Source: Pseudarthrobacter siccitolerans
Lineage (GTDB): Bacteria; Actinomycetota; Actinomycetes; Actinomycetales; Micrococcaceae
Assembly: GCF_001046895.1 (NCBI RefSeq)
Contig: NZ_CAQI01000030.1
Span: forward strand, 1-64,000
Direction: 5' to 3'
DNA: 64,000 bases
Shown here: positions 1 to 8,818 of the stretch, piece after piece
Layout: each line of letters starts with the position of its first letter
How positions within the stretch are numbered: position 1 is the first letter of the stretch
Notes under the pieces: model-generated
Databases searched by the model: none
Told to the model about the DNA's origin: nothing
The model's input: only the letters and a program-made list of their open reading frames with translations
Program-made: the position numbers and the translations under genes

Positions 1-60
1 GGTTGGGGCACATTAAGTGAGAGAGCGTTGGCGGTTGGGGCACATTAAGTGAGAGAGCGT
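1..60 (+). repeat. Two-copy 32-bp array, GTGAGAGAGCGT family
   Basis: Two copies of a unit containing TTAAGTGAGAGAGCGT lie head to tail; GTGAG begins at 17 and at 49, exactly 32 bp apart. The part between the cores (GGTTGGGGCACATT) is the same in both copies. The array runs off the window start, so more copies may lie upstream. It belongs to the dispersed family also found near 16.8, 25.0, 26.4, 27.1, 29.4 and 44.8 kb. Confidence 0.9.
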
Positions 61-75
61 CTGAACCACAAAAAG

Positions 76-112
76 CGGTAGGCGCGCCCCGGAAACCGGG
101 ACGCGCCTACCG
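76..112 (-). terminator. Hairpin terminator downstream of the small acidic gene
   Basis: CGGTAGGCGCG (76-86) pairs with CGCGCCTACCG (102-112); the inner bases CCCCGG and CCGGGA extend the stem around an AAA loop. It lies 22 bp past the stop of the gene at 134-427 and, read on the minus strand, can end that transcript. Confidence 0.7.
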
Positions 113-133
113 TGTTGTTGGTGGCGGGATGCG

Positions 134-427
134 TCAGGATTCGGCGCCGCTGTGCAGCCCGTCGTCGCTGCTGTCATCCGACGGTGCTGCGCCCGTCTGG
201 TCCGACAGGTCCATGTTGCCGCGGGCCTCGTCCATGGTGGGGCCGCCGGAGGGGACGCTGTAGGTGTCCGGGCGGATGCCGTGCGCTTGTTCCTCGATCA
301 GCGCCTGCTCTTCGCTGAAGCGGATCGCGTTGGCTTCGTCTCCGGCGTCGCCGGGAATGTCCTCGCGGACTTTGGACGGGTCCGGGATGATGAATCCTGC
401 GTCCGGTTCTTCCTTGGGGTGGCTCAT
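134..427 (-). CDS. Small acidic, probably disordered protein
   Basis: This 97-residue protein is rich in Asp, Glu, Ser, Gly and Pro, has no Cys, no membrane segment and no signal peptide. The start is supported by GAGGAAGG shortly upstream of ATG. I do not recognise a domain. It resembles in style the acidic protein at 6654-6935 (both polar, proline- and aspartate-rich), but I see no clear residue-by-residue homology. It lies downstream of the HtrA-like gene on the same strand with a 24-bp gap, so it may share that transcript. Its function is unknown. Confidence 0.65.
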   Translation of the reverse strand: MSHPKEEPDAGFIIPDPSKVREDIPGDAGDEANAIRFSEEQALIEEQAHGIRPDTYSVPSGGPTMDEARGNMDLSDQTGAAPSDDSSDDGLHSGAES

Positions 428-451
428 TGTTCTACCTTCCTCTCGGTTGTA

Positions 452-1585
452 CTACTGGGTGGGCCTGTCGATCAGGTCTGCTTTGAGGTCAAGGTCCTGG
501 TCTCCACGCTTGACCTTGAAACCTACGGTGTCGCCGGGGTTGCGGTTGCGCAGTTCCGCCAGGAGCTTCTCGGGGGAGTTCAGCTCCACTCCTTCCATGG
601 ACTCCAGGACATCGCCGGGGCGGATTCCTGCACGTCCCGCCGGGCCGTCCTCGTCCACGGCCAGAACCACGACGCCGGTACTCGCCTCGATGCCCAGCCG
701 GTCCGCGATCTGCGGTGTGAGTTCGCCCGGGGTCAGGCCGAGGTAGGCATGTTCGGCAGTGCCGTCTGCCAGCAGTTCCTCCGCCACCTGCACGGCAGTG
801 GCCGCAGGGATGGCAAAGCCCAGGGAGACGGCGCCGGCCGACGGCGGGATGTATGCCTCGCTGATGCCGATGATCTCGCCGCGCATGTTGATCACGGCGC
901 CGCCGGAGTTACCCGGGCTGATGGGAGCGTCCGTCTGGATCAGGTCCACCAGGGACAGGCTGTTGGAGGCCGAGCCCGGAATGGACCGGTGCAGCCCGGA
1001 AATGATTCCGGCCGTGGCCGTGTTCTCGAAACCCAGCGGGGAACCGAGGACCAGCGCGCCTTCGCCTACCTTGGGCAGTGTGCTCTGGTAGACGGGCTTG
1101 GGCAGGCCTTTGCGGTCCGCCTGGACCAGGGCCAGATCGGTGACGGGATCACTGGCCTTGACCGTCCCCTGAACCCGCTGGCCGTCAGCGAAACCAACCT
1201 CCACCCTGGTGTTGCCGCTGATCACGTGCTCATTGGTGATGATGAGCCCGTCCTCCGAATACACCACGCCGCTGCCCACCCCGCCGTCGGTAAAGATGGT
1301 CACCACCGACGGCGCCAGATTCTCCACCAGTTCGGGAATGCCGCCGGCCGCGTCAGGTGCGGGAGCGGGATTGCTGGCGGCCGCTGAGGCGTTGGTGCCC
1401 GGGGAGGTACCGGCCGACGGCGGGGTGCTGCTCTGCGCTGTGTTGGCGCCGGACGTCTCGCTCGGCACAGGGGGATCCTGGGAGGTGCAGGCGGTCAGGG
1501 TGAGGGAAGCTGCCAGCAGGGTGCCTCCGGCAAGCGTGCCGAAGCGCGCGGAGCAGCGTGATCCCCGGCTGGTGCTGATGCTCAT
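452..1585 (-). CDS. HtrA/DegP-like serine protease lipoprotein with PDZ domain
   Basis: This is a 377-residue S1C-family protease expected to degrade or sense misfolded proteins outside the membrane. The N-terminus is a signal peptide ending in a lipobox (LTAC, Cys33), so it is probably a lipoprotein. A Ser/Pro/Ala-rich linker (about 35-80) precedes the trypsin-like domain. The catalytic triad is visible: His120 in TNEHV, Asp150 in DPVTDLAL and Ser227 in PGNSGGA. One C-terminal PDZ domain follows (about 283-377, with GIRPGDV). The family in actinobacteria usually has a transmembrane anchor; here lipidation replaces it. The start ATG gives a classic basic-hydrophobic signal. Confidence 0.92.
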   Translation of the reverse strand: MSISTSRGSRCSARFGTLAGGTLLAASLTLTACTSQDPPVPSETSGANTAQSSTPPSAGTSPGTNASAAASNPAPAPDAAGGIPELVENLAPSVVTIFTDGGVGSGVVYSEDGLIITNEHVISGNTRVEVGFADGQRVQGTVKASDPVTDLALVQADRKGLPKPVYQSTLPKVGEGALVLGSPLGFENTATAGIISGLHRSIPGSASNSLSLVDLIQTDAPISPGNSGGAVINMRGEIIGISEAYIPPSAGAVSLGFAIPAATAVQVAEELLADGTAEHAYLGLTPGELTPQIADRLGIEASTGVVVLAVDEDGPAGRAGIRPGDVLESMEGVELNSPEKLLAELRNRNPGDTVGFKVKRGDQDLDLKADLIDRPTQ

Positions 1586-1691
1586 GGACGGACCTCCCTG
1601 CGGATGCTGGCTGTCCTACCACCGTAGCCGGGCAACAACAGAAATACCAAGCACCCTTAGTATTCCTGGAATGCTGACTCCTGGAAAACGG

Positions 1692-2309
1692 TTAGGGCTG
1701 GGAGTGGAGCCCGTCGAATGCCATGGTGATGACGTCGTCAGCAAGCCGTTTGGGGGAGAGGGAGCCGCCCGGTTTGTACCACTCCACGATCGAGTTGATC
1801 ATGCCGAAGAGGAGCCGGGTGACCGTCCGGGGATCGATGTCCTGGCGCAGCGAGCCCTCGTCCCGAGCGGCGGAAATCAGCCCGGCCACTTTGTGGTCGA
1901 AGGTGCGGCGACGTTCCAGCGCATCCCGCTCAATCTCGGTGTTCCCGCGGAGCCGCAGCAGCAGGGTGACGAACGGCAGCCGCTCCACGAGGACTGCCAC
2001 AGTCTGCCGGAGGACAAACTCCAGCCGGGCATCCGCTGCGCCGGACGTGGCCTGCGGCTCCTCCAGGATCGCCTCCAGTCCGCCCAGGGCGTGGTCCAGG
2101 GCGAGCTTGAGCAGATCACCCTTGGACGGCACGTGGTGGTAGATCGCCGACTTCGAGATGCCCAGGTTGTCCGCCAGGATGCCCATGGATGTCGCATCGT
2201 AGCCGTGCCGGTTGAAGACGTCGACGGCGATGCGCAGCACCGATTGCTGGTCGTATCCAGGGCGGCCGCGCTTGGTGCCGGCGGTGCTGGTGTCAGTGGT
2301 GCTGGGCAT
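1692..2309 (-). CDS. TetR-family regulator, probably of phenylacetate catabolism
   Basis: This 205-residue protein has an N-terminal TetR helix-turn-helix (about 20-65, with GISKSAIYHHVPSKGDLL) and a ligand-binding C-terminal half. It lies directly downstream of paaI and paaK on the same strand, 60 bp from paaK, which suggests it controls them; related TetR regulators (PaaR type) respond to phenylacetyl-CoA. The likely target is the palindrome at 4235-4256. The paaK-tetR gap also holds a GGTCGGTCAG-like half-palindromic sequence (about 2325-2355) that could be a weaker site, but its symmetry is poor. The ligand is inferred from context only. Confidence 0.85.
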   Translation of the reverse strand: MPSTTDTSTAGTKRGRPGYDQQSVLRIAVDVFNRHGYDATSMGILADNLGISKSAIYHHVPSKGDLLKLALDHALGGLEAILEEPQATSGAADARLEFVLRQTVAVLVERLPFVTLLLRLRGNTEIERDALERRRTFDHKVAGLISAARDEGSLRQDIDPRTVTRLLFGMINSIVEWYKPGGSLSPKRLADDVITMAFDGLHSQP

Positions 2310-2369
2310 AGTGGCTAGTTTCTCACGAACGGTCGGTCAGTCGGCGCACGTCGGTCGATACAGGACCCC

Positions 2370-3737
2370 TTAGCCCTTCGGCCGCAGGTCGTAGATGCGG
2401 CGCAGCTTGCCGTTGGACCGCTCAAGCGAGCCCGGCTCCACCACGTCCACCACACACGAAGAACCCACGTGGATCTTGATCTGCTCCTTCAAAGCGCGTG
2501 CCGCCGTCGTGCTCTGCTCGGGGGTGACGGCGTCCCGCCGCTCAATCCGGACGGTGAGCTGGTCCATCCGCTGCCCCTCGGGGCGGGTGAGTTCGAGCTG
2601 GAAGTGCGGGCTCAGCTCGGGGATGCGGAGCGCGATTTCCTCGATCTGGGACGGGAAGAGGTTCACACCGCGCAGGATGATCATGTCGTCGCTGCGGCCG
2701 GTGATGCGGCCCATCCGCCGGTGCGCCGGACGCGCGGTGCCGGGCAGGAGCCGGGTGAGGTCCTTGGTGCGGTAGCGGATGATCGGGAGGGCTTCCTTGG
2801 TGAGTGAAGTGAAGACCAGCTCGCCGTGTTCGCCGTCGCGCAGCACGTTTTCCTTGCCCACGACGGGGTTGAAGGCGTCGATGATTTCGGGGCGGAAGTG
2901 GTCCTCCCAGATGTGGCTGCCGTCCTGCGTTTCCACGGCCTCGCCGGCGACGCCCGGGCCCATCACCTCGGAAAGTCCGTAGATGTCGCAGGCCTTGATG
3001 TTCATGGTGACTTCGAGTTCGTGCCGCATCTCCTGGGTCCACGGCTCGGCGCCCAGCACTGCGAATTTCAGTGAGGTGGAAGCCGGGTCGATGCCCATGT
3101 GCGCCATGGCGTCGGCGATGGTCAGCAGGTAGGTGGGGGTGGCCAGGATGGCATCCGGCTTGAAGTCCTGGATCAGCTGGATCTGGCGTTCGGTCTGGCC
3201 GCCGGACATCGGGATGACGGTGCAGCCCAGTGCTTCAGCGCCGGCGTGGGCGCCGAGCCCGCCGGTGAACAGGCCATAGCCGTAGGCATTGTGGACCTTC
3301 ATGCCGGGGCGGACGCCGGAGGCGCGGAAGCTGCGGGCCACGAGTTTGGCCCAGTCGGCCAGGTCCTGTTTTGTGTAGCCGACGACGGTGGGCCGGCCGG
3401 TGGTGCCCGAGCTGGCGTGGATGCGGGCTACTTCGCTCTGCGGAACCGCGAACATACCGAAGGGGTATTCGGCGCGCAGGTCTTCTTTGGTGGTGAAGGG
3501 AAAGTTGCCCAGGTCGGACAGTTCGCGCAGGTCGCCGGGGTGGACGCCGGCGTCGTCGAACTTGCGCTTGTACAGGGGGACTCGGTCGTAGGCGTAGGCG
3601 ACGGTGTGCTGCAACCGGCTGAGCTGGAGCGCCTCGAGCTCGTCGCGGGAAATGGTTTCCTCGCGGTCCAGCGGGGCGTCTGTTGCGGCGTCCTTTACGG
3701 CGGGGGAAGCGGGGGTTTCGGGGGCGTGGAGGGTCAT
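2370..3737 (-). CDS. paaK: Phenylacetate-CoA ligase
   Basis: PaaK activates phenylacetate to phenylacetyl-CoA with ATP, the first step of aerobic phenylacetate breakdown. The 455-residue protein has the adenylate-forming motifs: HASSGTTGRPTVVGYT (P-loop-like), the YGLSE region and the C-terminal hinge with GRSDDMIILRGVNLFPSQIEE typical of PaaK. The ATG at 3737 is chosen because it lies 7 bp after the paaI stop; a longer reading begins inside paaI and adds a non-conserved tail. It is co-transcribed with paaI. The rest of the paa pathway (paaABCDE and beta-oxidation genes) is not in this window. Confidence 0.95.
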   Translation of the reverse strand: MTLHAPETPASPAVKDAATDAPLDREETISRDELEALQLSRLQHTVAYAYDRVPLYKRKFDDAGVHPGDLRELSDLGNFPFTTKEDLRAEYPFGMFAVPQSEVARIHASSGTTGRPTVVGYTKQDLADWAKLVARSFRASGVRPGMKVHNAYGYGLFTGGLGAHAGAEALGCTVIPMSGGQTERQIQLIQDFKPDAILATPTYLLTIADAMAHMGIDPASTSLKFAVLGAEPWTQEMRHELEVTMNIKACDIYGLSEVMGPGVAGEAVETQDGSHIWEDHFRPEIIDAFNPVVGKENVLRDGEHGELVFTSLTKEALPIIRYRTKDLTRLLPGTARPAHRRMGRITGRSDDMIILRGVNLFPSQIEEIALRIPELSPHFQLELTRPEGQRMDQLTVRIERRDAVTPEQSTTAARALKEQIKIHVGSSCVVDVVEPGSLERSNGKLRRIYDLRPKG

Positions 3738-3744
3738 GGTTGTC

Positions 3745-4212
3745 CTACTTCTTGGGGATGGTCCGGCTGCGACCGCGGAACTCGGCAATGAGCTCGCCGG
3801 GGGTGTCGGAGGCGGGGGCTTCTGCCTGGGGGGAGTCGGCGGCGAAGATCTGGATGTCGTACAGGCCGCTGCGGCCTGCGCTGGAGCGCCGGTCGGCGAC
3901 GGCGGTCAGCACCTGGCCGCGGAAGGCGGGCTTGAGGAAGTTGATGTCCACGCCGGAGGCCACGGTGATGTTGTTTTCCTCCCCGGGCGCCGGGACGGCC
4001 GGGTTGCAGGCGAGCGCAAACGCCGTATCCCCGAAGGCGAAGATCATTCCGCCGTGGGCCATGCCGAAACCGTTGAGCATTTCCTGCCGGAGGGTCATCC
4101 GGATGGTGGCGTGGCCGTCGCTCAGCGAGAGGACCTCAATGCCCATCCACTCGGAGGCGTAATCGTTCTCCAGGATCTGGTGGTGGGGCCCGGAAAGGGT
4201 TGTTTCAGCCAT
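3745..4212 (-). CDS. paaI: Phenylacetate-pathway hotdog thioesterase
   Basis: This is a 155-residue hotdog-fold thioesterase, PaaI/PaaD type. It carries the family motif region NGFGMAHGGMIFAFGDTAFALACN, which contains the catalytic-site His-Gly-Gly and downstream Asp. PaaI hydrolyses dead-end ring-hydroxylated phenylacetyl-CoA thioesters and rescues CoA. It is the first gene of the paaI-paaK pair, 7 bp apart, and sits directly behind the operator-like palindrome at 4235-4256. The start ATG follows the purine-rich GGAGGC (a complement of GCCTCC at 4221-4226). Confidence 0.93.
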   Translation of the reverse strand: MAETTLSGPHHQILENDYASEWMGIEVLSLSDGHATIRMTLRQEMLNGFGMAHGGMIFAFGDTAFALACNPAVPAPGEENNITVASGVDINFLKPAFRGQVLTAVADRRSSAGRSGLYDIQIFAADSPQAEAPASDTPGELIAEFRGRSRTIPKK

Positions 4213-4234
4213 GCGTCATTGCCTCCAGCTTTAT

Positions 4235-4256
4235 TTACCGAATGTTCATTAGGTAA
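4235..4256 (-). promoter_or_regulatory. Palindromic operator upstream of paaI
   Basis: A 22-bp inverted repeat with arms TTACCGAATG and TTCATTAGGTAA. Nine of eleven base pairs are symmetric (all but one pair and the centre). It ends 23 bp before the paaI start codon. Its A/T-rich outer arms stand out in the GC-rich surroundings. The neighbouring TetR regulator is the obvious candidate to bind it. Confidence 0.7.
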
Positions 4257-4516
4257 TCCCATGAGGGGGTCCAGTGTCAAGGGGAGGGCGTGCGCTCCAG
4301 CCCGGTTACTCCCGCGTGAGGGTCTCCCAAACCGGGACACGCCGTCGTCTGCGGCGCGCCGGGGAAGCGCCAGAAAAGCAACCGGGCGGGAATGCACGGC
4401 AGCGGCGGACTGCAGTGCCCATCACCACACCTCCCGGCGGGGCAAGCGCTGCCGCAAGTCCCGGTGCAGGTGCAAGGATGGAGTACCGGCAGCAGCACAC
4501 CAGCAAAGGGCGGACC

Positions 4517-6595
4517 ATGGCCAAAGGCATCTACGTCAGCGCAACCACTCCCGGATCGGGCAAGTCGCTCGTGGCCCTGGGGCTCGCGGATACCCTGTAC
4601 CGCCACGCGGACAGGATCGGCTTCTTCAAGCCGGTGGTTCACGGTCCTTCAGCCGGCGACGATCCCATGGTGGCCCTGATGAAGTCGCGGTTCGAGCTCG
4701 ATGATGAGCGGTGCCGCGGCGGCCTCACGCACGAGGAGGTCAGGTCCCTGCTGGCGGAAGGCAAGCGGGAGGACATCGACTCCCGCTGCGTGGAAATCTT
4801 CGCCGAGATTTCCCGGCACTGCGACGTGGTGATCATCGAGGGGACGGACCTTACCGGCCAGGATGCCGCCGTCGAATTCGACCTGAACGCGCGCCTGGCC
4901 AACAACCTCGCAGCACCGGTGGTGGCGGTGGTGGGTGCAAAGGGGCGCACCGTGGCCGAGGCCGCGGCCGCCGTCGAGGTAGCCCGCAAGGAGCTGTCCG
5001 CGGAGAAGTGCGCCCTGCTGGCCATCATGGTGAACCGCGCCGACCCGGACGACGTGGAGGCGATCGCCGCCGCCGTCAAGCCCGGCGCGTCCAAGCGGCC
5101 GGTCTATGTGCTGCCGGAGCTGGAGGAGATTGCCCGGCCCACCACCGGAGAAGTTGCCGCTGCACTGGGCGTGCGGCAGATTGCCGGCCGGGCGGACATG
5201 GAACGCGACGTCCGGGACATCAAGGTGGCGGCCATGAACGTGGGCAACTTCCTGAACGTCCTGGATGAGGGCGCCCTGGTGATTGTGCCCGGCGACCGCG
5301 CGGACGTGATGGTGGCATGCCTGGCGTCATCCTTCTCGCCGGAGTTCCCGGTGGCCTCGGCGCTGATCCTCACCGGCGGGCTGGCCCCGGACGCGAACAT
5401 CTACCCGCTCCTGGCGCAGGCACCGTTCCCCGTCTTCGCCGCCAGTGATGATACGTACACCACCGCCCGCCGCGTCTCCGAGGTCCGGAGCGAGATCTGG
5501 TCCGGACACCGGCGCAAGGTGGCCTCCGCCCTGGGTCTCTGGTCCCGCACCGTGGATGAGGCGGAGCTGGTGGAGCGACTGCACCTGCCGCGGGCCGAAC
5601 GCATGACACCGCTGCGCTTCCTTCATGACCTCATCGAGCGGGCCCGGGCACAGCGCCGGCACGTTGTCCTGCCCGAAGGGACGGACGTTCGCATCCTGCG
5701 GGCGGCGGAAATCCTGCACCGGCGCGACGTCTGCGACCTCACCGTGCTCGGTCCGGAATCGGATGTCCGGGAGCTGGCGGCTGCCCGCGGCATCGACCTG
5801 TCCGGGATCAACATCGTGGACCCGGCCACCTCGGACCTCCGGCAGAAGTTCGCAGAGATCTACTCGGAACTGCGGGCGCACAAGGGCGTGGACCTGCCCA
5901 AGGCCTTGGAGATCATGCAGGACGTCAGCTACTTCGGCACCATGATGGTCCAGCTCGGGGTGGTGGACGGCATGGTGTCCGGGGCTGCGCACACCACCGC
6001 ACACACCATCCGGCCGGCGCTGGAGTTCGTGAAGACCCGCGAGGGCGTGAAGATCGTGTCCTCGGTGTTCCTCATGCTGATGCCGGACCGGGTGCTGGTG
6101 TACGGCGACTGCGCGGTGAACCCCGATCCCAACGTGGAGCAGCTGGCGGACATCGCGCTGGCCTCGGCCGAGACGGCGGCCCAGTTCGGGGTGGAGCCGC
6201 GGGTGGCCATGCTGTCCTACTCCACCGGCGGCTCCGGTTCCGGCGAAGCGGTGGACCAGGTGCGGCAGGCCACCGGGCTGGTGCGCGAGCGCCGGCCGGA
6301 CCTCGCCGTCGAAGGCCCCATCCAGTACGACGCCGCCGTGGACGCTTCCATCGCCGAGTCCAAAATGCCGGGTTCCTCCGTGGCTGGGCAGGCCACCGTG
6401 TTCATCTTCCCGGACCTGAACACCGGCAACAACACGTACAAGGCGGTGCAGCAGAGTTCGGGGGCTGTGGCGGTCGGACCCGTCCTCCAGGGACTGCGGA
6501 AGCCGGTGAATGACCTCTCCCGCGGCTGCACTGTTGAGGACATCGTGAACACCGTGGCCATCACAGCCATCCAGGCGCAGGCGCCGGCGTCCTAG
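4517..6595 (+). CDS. pta: Phosphate acetyltransferase, long form with P-loop and DRTGG domains
   Basis: Pta interconverts acetyl-CoA and acetyl phosphate. The 692-residue length matches the long form. The N-terminal domain has an ATPase-like P-loop (SATTPGSGKSL, about 9-19) as in dethiobiotin-synthase-like folds. A DRTGG-type regulatory domain spans about 215-330. The catalytic PTA_PTB domain runs from about 365 to the end (HVVLPEGTDVRILRAA; SYSTGGSGSGE; FPDLNTGNNTYKAVQQ). ATG 4517 is chosen because the family begins MAKGIYVS; a longer frame upstream is low-complexity. It works with ackA, but a small minus-strand gene sits between them, so they are not one simple operon. The 260 bp upstream hold no recognisable gene. 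Confidence 0.95.
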   Translation: MAKGIYVSATTPGSGKSLVALGLADTLYRHADRIGFFKPVVHGPSAGDDPMVALMKSRFELDDERCRGGLTHEEVRSLLAEGKREDIDSRCVEIFAEISRHCDVVIIEGTDLTGQDAAVEFDLNARLANNLAAPVVAVVGAKGRTVAEAAAAVEVARKELSAEKCALLAIMVNRADPDDVEAIAAAVKPGASKRPVYVLPELEEIARPTTGEVAAALGVRQIAGRADMERDVRDIKVAAMNVGNFLNVLDEGALVIVPGDRADVMVACLASSFSPEFPVASALILTGGLAPDANIYPLLAQAPFPVFAASDDTYTTARRVSEVRSEIWSGHRRKVASALGLWSRTVDEAELVERLHLPRAERMTPLRFLHDLIERARAQRRHVVLPEGTDVRILRAAEILHRRDVCDLTVLGPESDVRELAAARGIDLSGINIVDPATSDLRQKFAEIYSELRAHKGVDLPKALEIMQDVSYFGTMMVQLGVVDGMVSGAAHTTAHTIRPALEFVKTREGVKIVSSVFLMLMPDRVLVYGDCAVNPDPNVEQLADIALASAETAAQFGVEPRVAMLSYSTGGSGSGEAVDQVRQATGLVRERRPDLAVEGPIQYDAAVDASIAESKMPGSSVAGQATVFIFPDLNTGNNTYKAVQQSSGAVAVGPVLQGLRKPVNDLSRGCTVEDIVNTVAITAIQAQAPAS

Positions 6596-6603
6596 AGCGA
6601 TAC

Positions 6604-6647
6604 AAAGGGCGACGGCGGCACCCGGGCAGGTGCCGCCGTCGCCCTTT
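6604..6647. terminator. Bidirectional hairpin terminator after pta
   Basis: AAAGGGCGACGGCGGCAC (6604-6621) is perfectly complementary to 6630-6647, an 18-bp stem with an 8-nt loop. It separates pta from the convergent acidic gene and can serve both strands. Confidence 0.9.
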
Positions 6648-6653
6648 GCTTGC

Positions 6654-6935
6654 CTAGCTGTTGTCCGGCTTGGCCAGGCTCTCCTTGTCCTCTTCCTTCG
6701 CGGGTTCATCGGAGAGACCCTGCGGCGTGAGGTCGAGGCCCTCGGTATTCTCGGGCGCCTGCGGAGCCTCGCCTGTCTCCGCCGCCTTGAGGCCGCCCGT
6801 GTCGTCCAGGGCAGGGTTGGCGCCCTCCACGCCGGTGGGATCCTTGGTTCCGGAGCCTGTATTCATCGGAGCAGTGCTGCTGGAACCCGTGTTGGTGGGG
6901 TCGTCTTCGTCGATCCGGGTGGGCTCGTTCGTCAT
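6654..6935 (-). CDS. Small acidic, disordered protein
   Basis: This 93-residue protein is made almost wholly of Thr, Gly, Glu, Asp, Pro and Ala, has no Cys, Trp or membrane segment, and is probably disordered. ATG 6935 follows GAGAGGACA, a good ribosome binding site; a longer reading upstream has none. It lies between pta and ackA in the opposite orientation. I recognise no domain. Together with the protein at 134-427 it may be one of the hydrophilic stress-type proteins common in soil actinobacteria, but that is a guess. Confidence 0.7.
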   Translation of the reverse strand: MTNEPTRIDEDDPTNTGSSSTAPMNTGSGTKDPTGVEGANPALDDTGGLKAAETGEAPQAPENTEGLDLTPQGLSDEPAKEEDKESLAKPDNS

Positions 6936-7068
6936 AAGAATGTCCTCTCGCCGTGGTCCAGCCTGTCCGCCGACTTTAGGCACAGCCCGCGCCCGTCCGC
7001 AAGGAAACCGCCAACCGCCCCACATATAGTGGGGTTTGAACTGCAGAAGCCAGGCTCAGGAGGCCCGC

Positions 7069-8235
7069 ATGCTCGTGCTCGTCATCAATTCCGGCTCGTC
7101 CTCCCTCAAGTACCAGGTGCGCGATGTCGCGGCCGGGAGCGTCCTCACCGAGGGGCTGATCGAAAAGATCGGCATGGGCAACGGCGGCGACGGGGACGGT
7201 GAAATCGAGGGCCCGCGGGACCATGCCGAGGCGCTTGAGCTGGTGGACACGGCCATCCACGAGGAGCTGGGAAACCTGGAGCTGACCGCCGTGGGGCACC
7301 GGGTGGTGCACGGCGGCGAGCGTTTCGCCGAGCCGGTCCTGATCGACAACGAGATCACCCGCGCCATCGAGCGGCTCAACCCGCTGGCGCCCCTGCACAA
7401 CCCCGCCAACGTGCTGGGTATCCGGGCCATCAGCAAGAAGTGGCCCAAGATGCCGCAGGTGGCCGTGTTTGATACCGCCTTCCACCGCACCCTTCCGGAG
7501 CAGGCCTGGCGCTACGCCGTCCCGGACGAGCTGTACACCAACCACGGCATCCGCCGCTACGGCTTCCACGGGACTTCGCACGAGTACGTCACCCGCCGCG
7601 CGGCCGCGCTCCTGGACCTTCCGGTCAACGAGTTCGACGGCGTCATCGCCCACCTGGGCAACGGCGCATCCGTCACCGCCATCCGGGGCGGGCACTCCGT
7701 GGACACCTCCATGGGCTTCACCCCGCTGGAGGGCCTGGTGATGGGCACCCGCTCGGGCGATCTCGACCCGTCCATCCTGGTCTTCCTCGGCAGAGCCGGC
7801 TGGAGCCCCGAAGACATCGACACCATGCTCAACCGGGAATCCGGGCTGAAGGGCCTGGCCGGCAACAACGACATGCGCTCTGTGGTGGAGGCGGCCGAAG
7901 CCGGCGACGAGAAGGCGGCTACGGCGCTCGCGGTCACCTCGTACCGGCTGGCCAAGTACATCGGCGGCTACCACGTGGCGGTGGGCGGGGCCAAGGCCCT
8001 GGTGTTCACCGCCGGCATCGGCGAGAACTCGCACCAGTTCCGCACCCTCGTGGCGGAGAAGCTGGGAGCCCTGGGTGTGGAGCTCGACGCCGGCCTGAAC
8101 GCTGAGAGGTCCAAGGAACCGCGCGTCATTTCCACGCCGCAGTCCCGCCTCCCCGTCCTGGTGGTTCCCACTGATGAGGAACGCGCCATCGCGGAGGCGA
8201 CGGCCGCCGTCGTGGGATCCGGGTCCGCCGGGTAG
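7069..8235 (+). CDS. ackA: Acetate kinase
   Basis: AckA converts acetyl phosphate and ADP to acetate and ATP, pairing with pta. The 388-residue protein shows the ASKHA-fold motifs: VINSGSSSLKYQ at the N-terminus, the VGHRVVHGGE signature (about 80-90), FDTAFHRTLP, YGFHGTSHEYV, the phosphate motif HLGNGASVTA and FTAGIGENS near the end. ATG 7069 has a very good site (CAGGAGG) 7 nt upstream. The GNAT gene follows after 3 bp, so the two are likely co-transcribed. Confidence 0.97.
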   Translation: MLVLVINSGSSSLKYQVRDVAAGSVLTEGLIEKIGMGNGGDGDGEIEGPRDHAEALELVDTAIHEELGNLELTAVGHRVVHGGERFAEPVLIDNEITRAIERLNPLAPLHNPANVLGIRAISKKWPKMPQVAVFDTAFHRTLPEQAWRYAVPDELYTNHGIRRYGFHGTSHEYVTRRAAALLDLPVNEFDGVIAHLGNGASVTAIRGGHSVDTSMGFTPLEGLVMGTRSGDLDPSILVFLGRAGWSPEDIDTMLNRESGLKGLAGNNDMRSVVEAAEAGDEKAATALAVTSYRLAKYIGGYHVAVGGAKALVFTAGIGENSHQFRTLVAEKLGALGVELDAGLNAERSKEPRVISTPQSRLPVLVVPTDEERAIAEATAAVVGSGSAG

Positions 8236-8238
8236 CCC

Positions 8239-8814
8239 ATGCCGCACATCACCCTGCCGATCCGTACGGAGCGGCTCATCCTGCGCCGCTTTGAGGGCAA
8301 TGACCTGGACGCTTTCCACGCCTACCATTCGCTGCCGGAAACGGCCCGGTTCCTGCCGGGGCCAGCCAAAACCTACACACAGTCGATGGAGCGGGTGGGC
8401 CGGTACGCGAACTTCGTCTTCGAGAAGGAGGGGGACTGGGTGGCCCTGGCCATTGATGCCTGCGGCGAGCCGCGGCTTCAGGGCGAGGTGGTGCTCAAGT
8501 GGCTGCCTGGCCATGGCCAGGGGGAAGTGGGCTGGACCCTGGCGCCGGATGCCAGGGGCAAGGGCTACGCCACGGAAGCTGCGGGGGCGGTGCTCCGGCT
8601 TGGCTTCGAGGAACTGGGCATGCACCGGATCGAGGCGCGGCTGGACGAGCTCAACACATCATCTGCCGCGCTGTGCCGCCGGTTGGGCATGCGGCAGGAG
8701 GCACGGCAGGTGGACAAGTGGCACTACAAAGGCCAGTGGGCCACGGAGCTGATCTACGCAATCCTGGCCGATGAATGGCGGGTGGCCAGGTCCCTCACGC
8801 GCCCGGAGCACTAA
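8239..8814 (+). CDS. GNAT-family N-acetyltransferase (RimJ/RimL-like)
   Basis: This 191-residue protein begins with the RimL-type pattern IRTERLILRRFEGNDLDAFHAYHS and has the acetyl-CoA pyrophosphate-binding segment APDARGKGYATEA (about 95-110), followed by the GMHRIEARLDELNTSSAALCRRLGM block typical of the Acetyltransf_3 group. It probably transfers an acetyl group to an amine, either a protein N-terminus or a small molecule; the substrate cannot be told. It starts 3 bp after ackA, so it is probably translated from the same mRNA. The convergent neighbour is separated by a long inverted repeat. Confidence 0.9.
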   Translation: MPHITLPIRTERLILRRFEGNDLDAFHAYHSLPETARFLPGPAKTYTQSMERVGRYANFVFEKEGDWVALAIDACGEPRLQGEVVLKWLPGHGQGEVGWTLAPDARGKGYATEAAGAVLRLGFEELGMHRIEARLDELNTSSAALCRRLGMRQEARQVDKWHYKGQWATELIYAILADEWRVARSLTRPEH

Positions 8815-8818
8815 CCAG

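Noticed and set aside
5327..6709. A 460-codon minus-strand frame
   Set aside because: It is antisense to the catalytic domain of pta.
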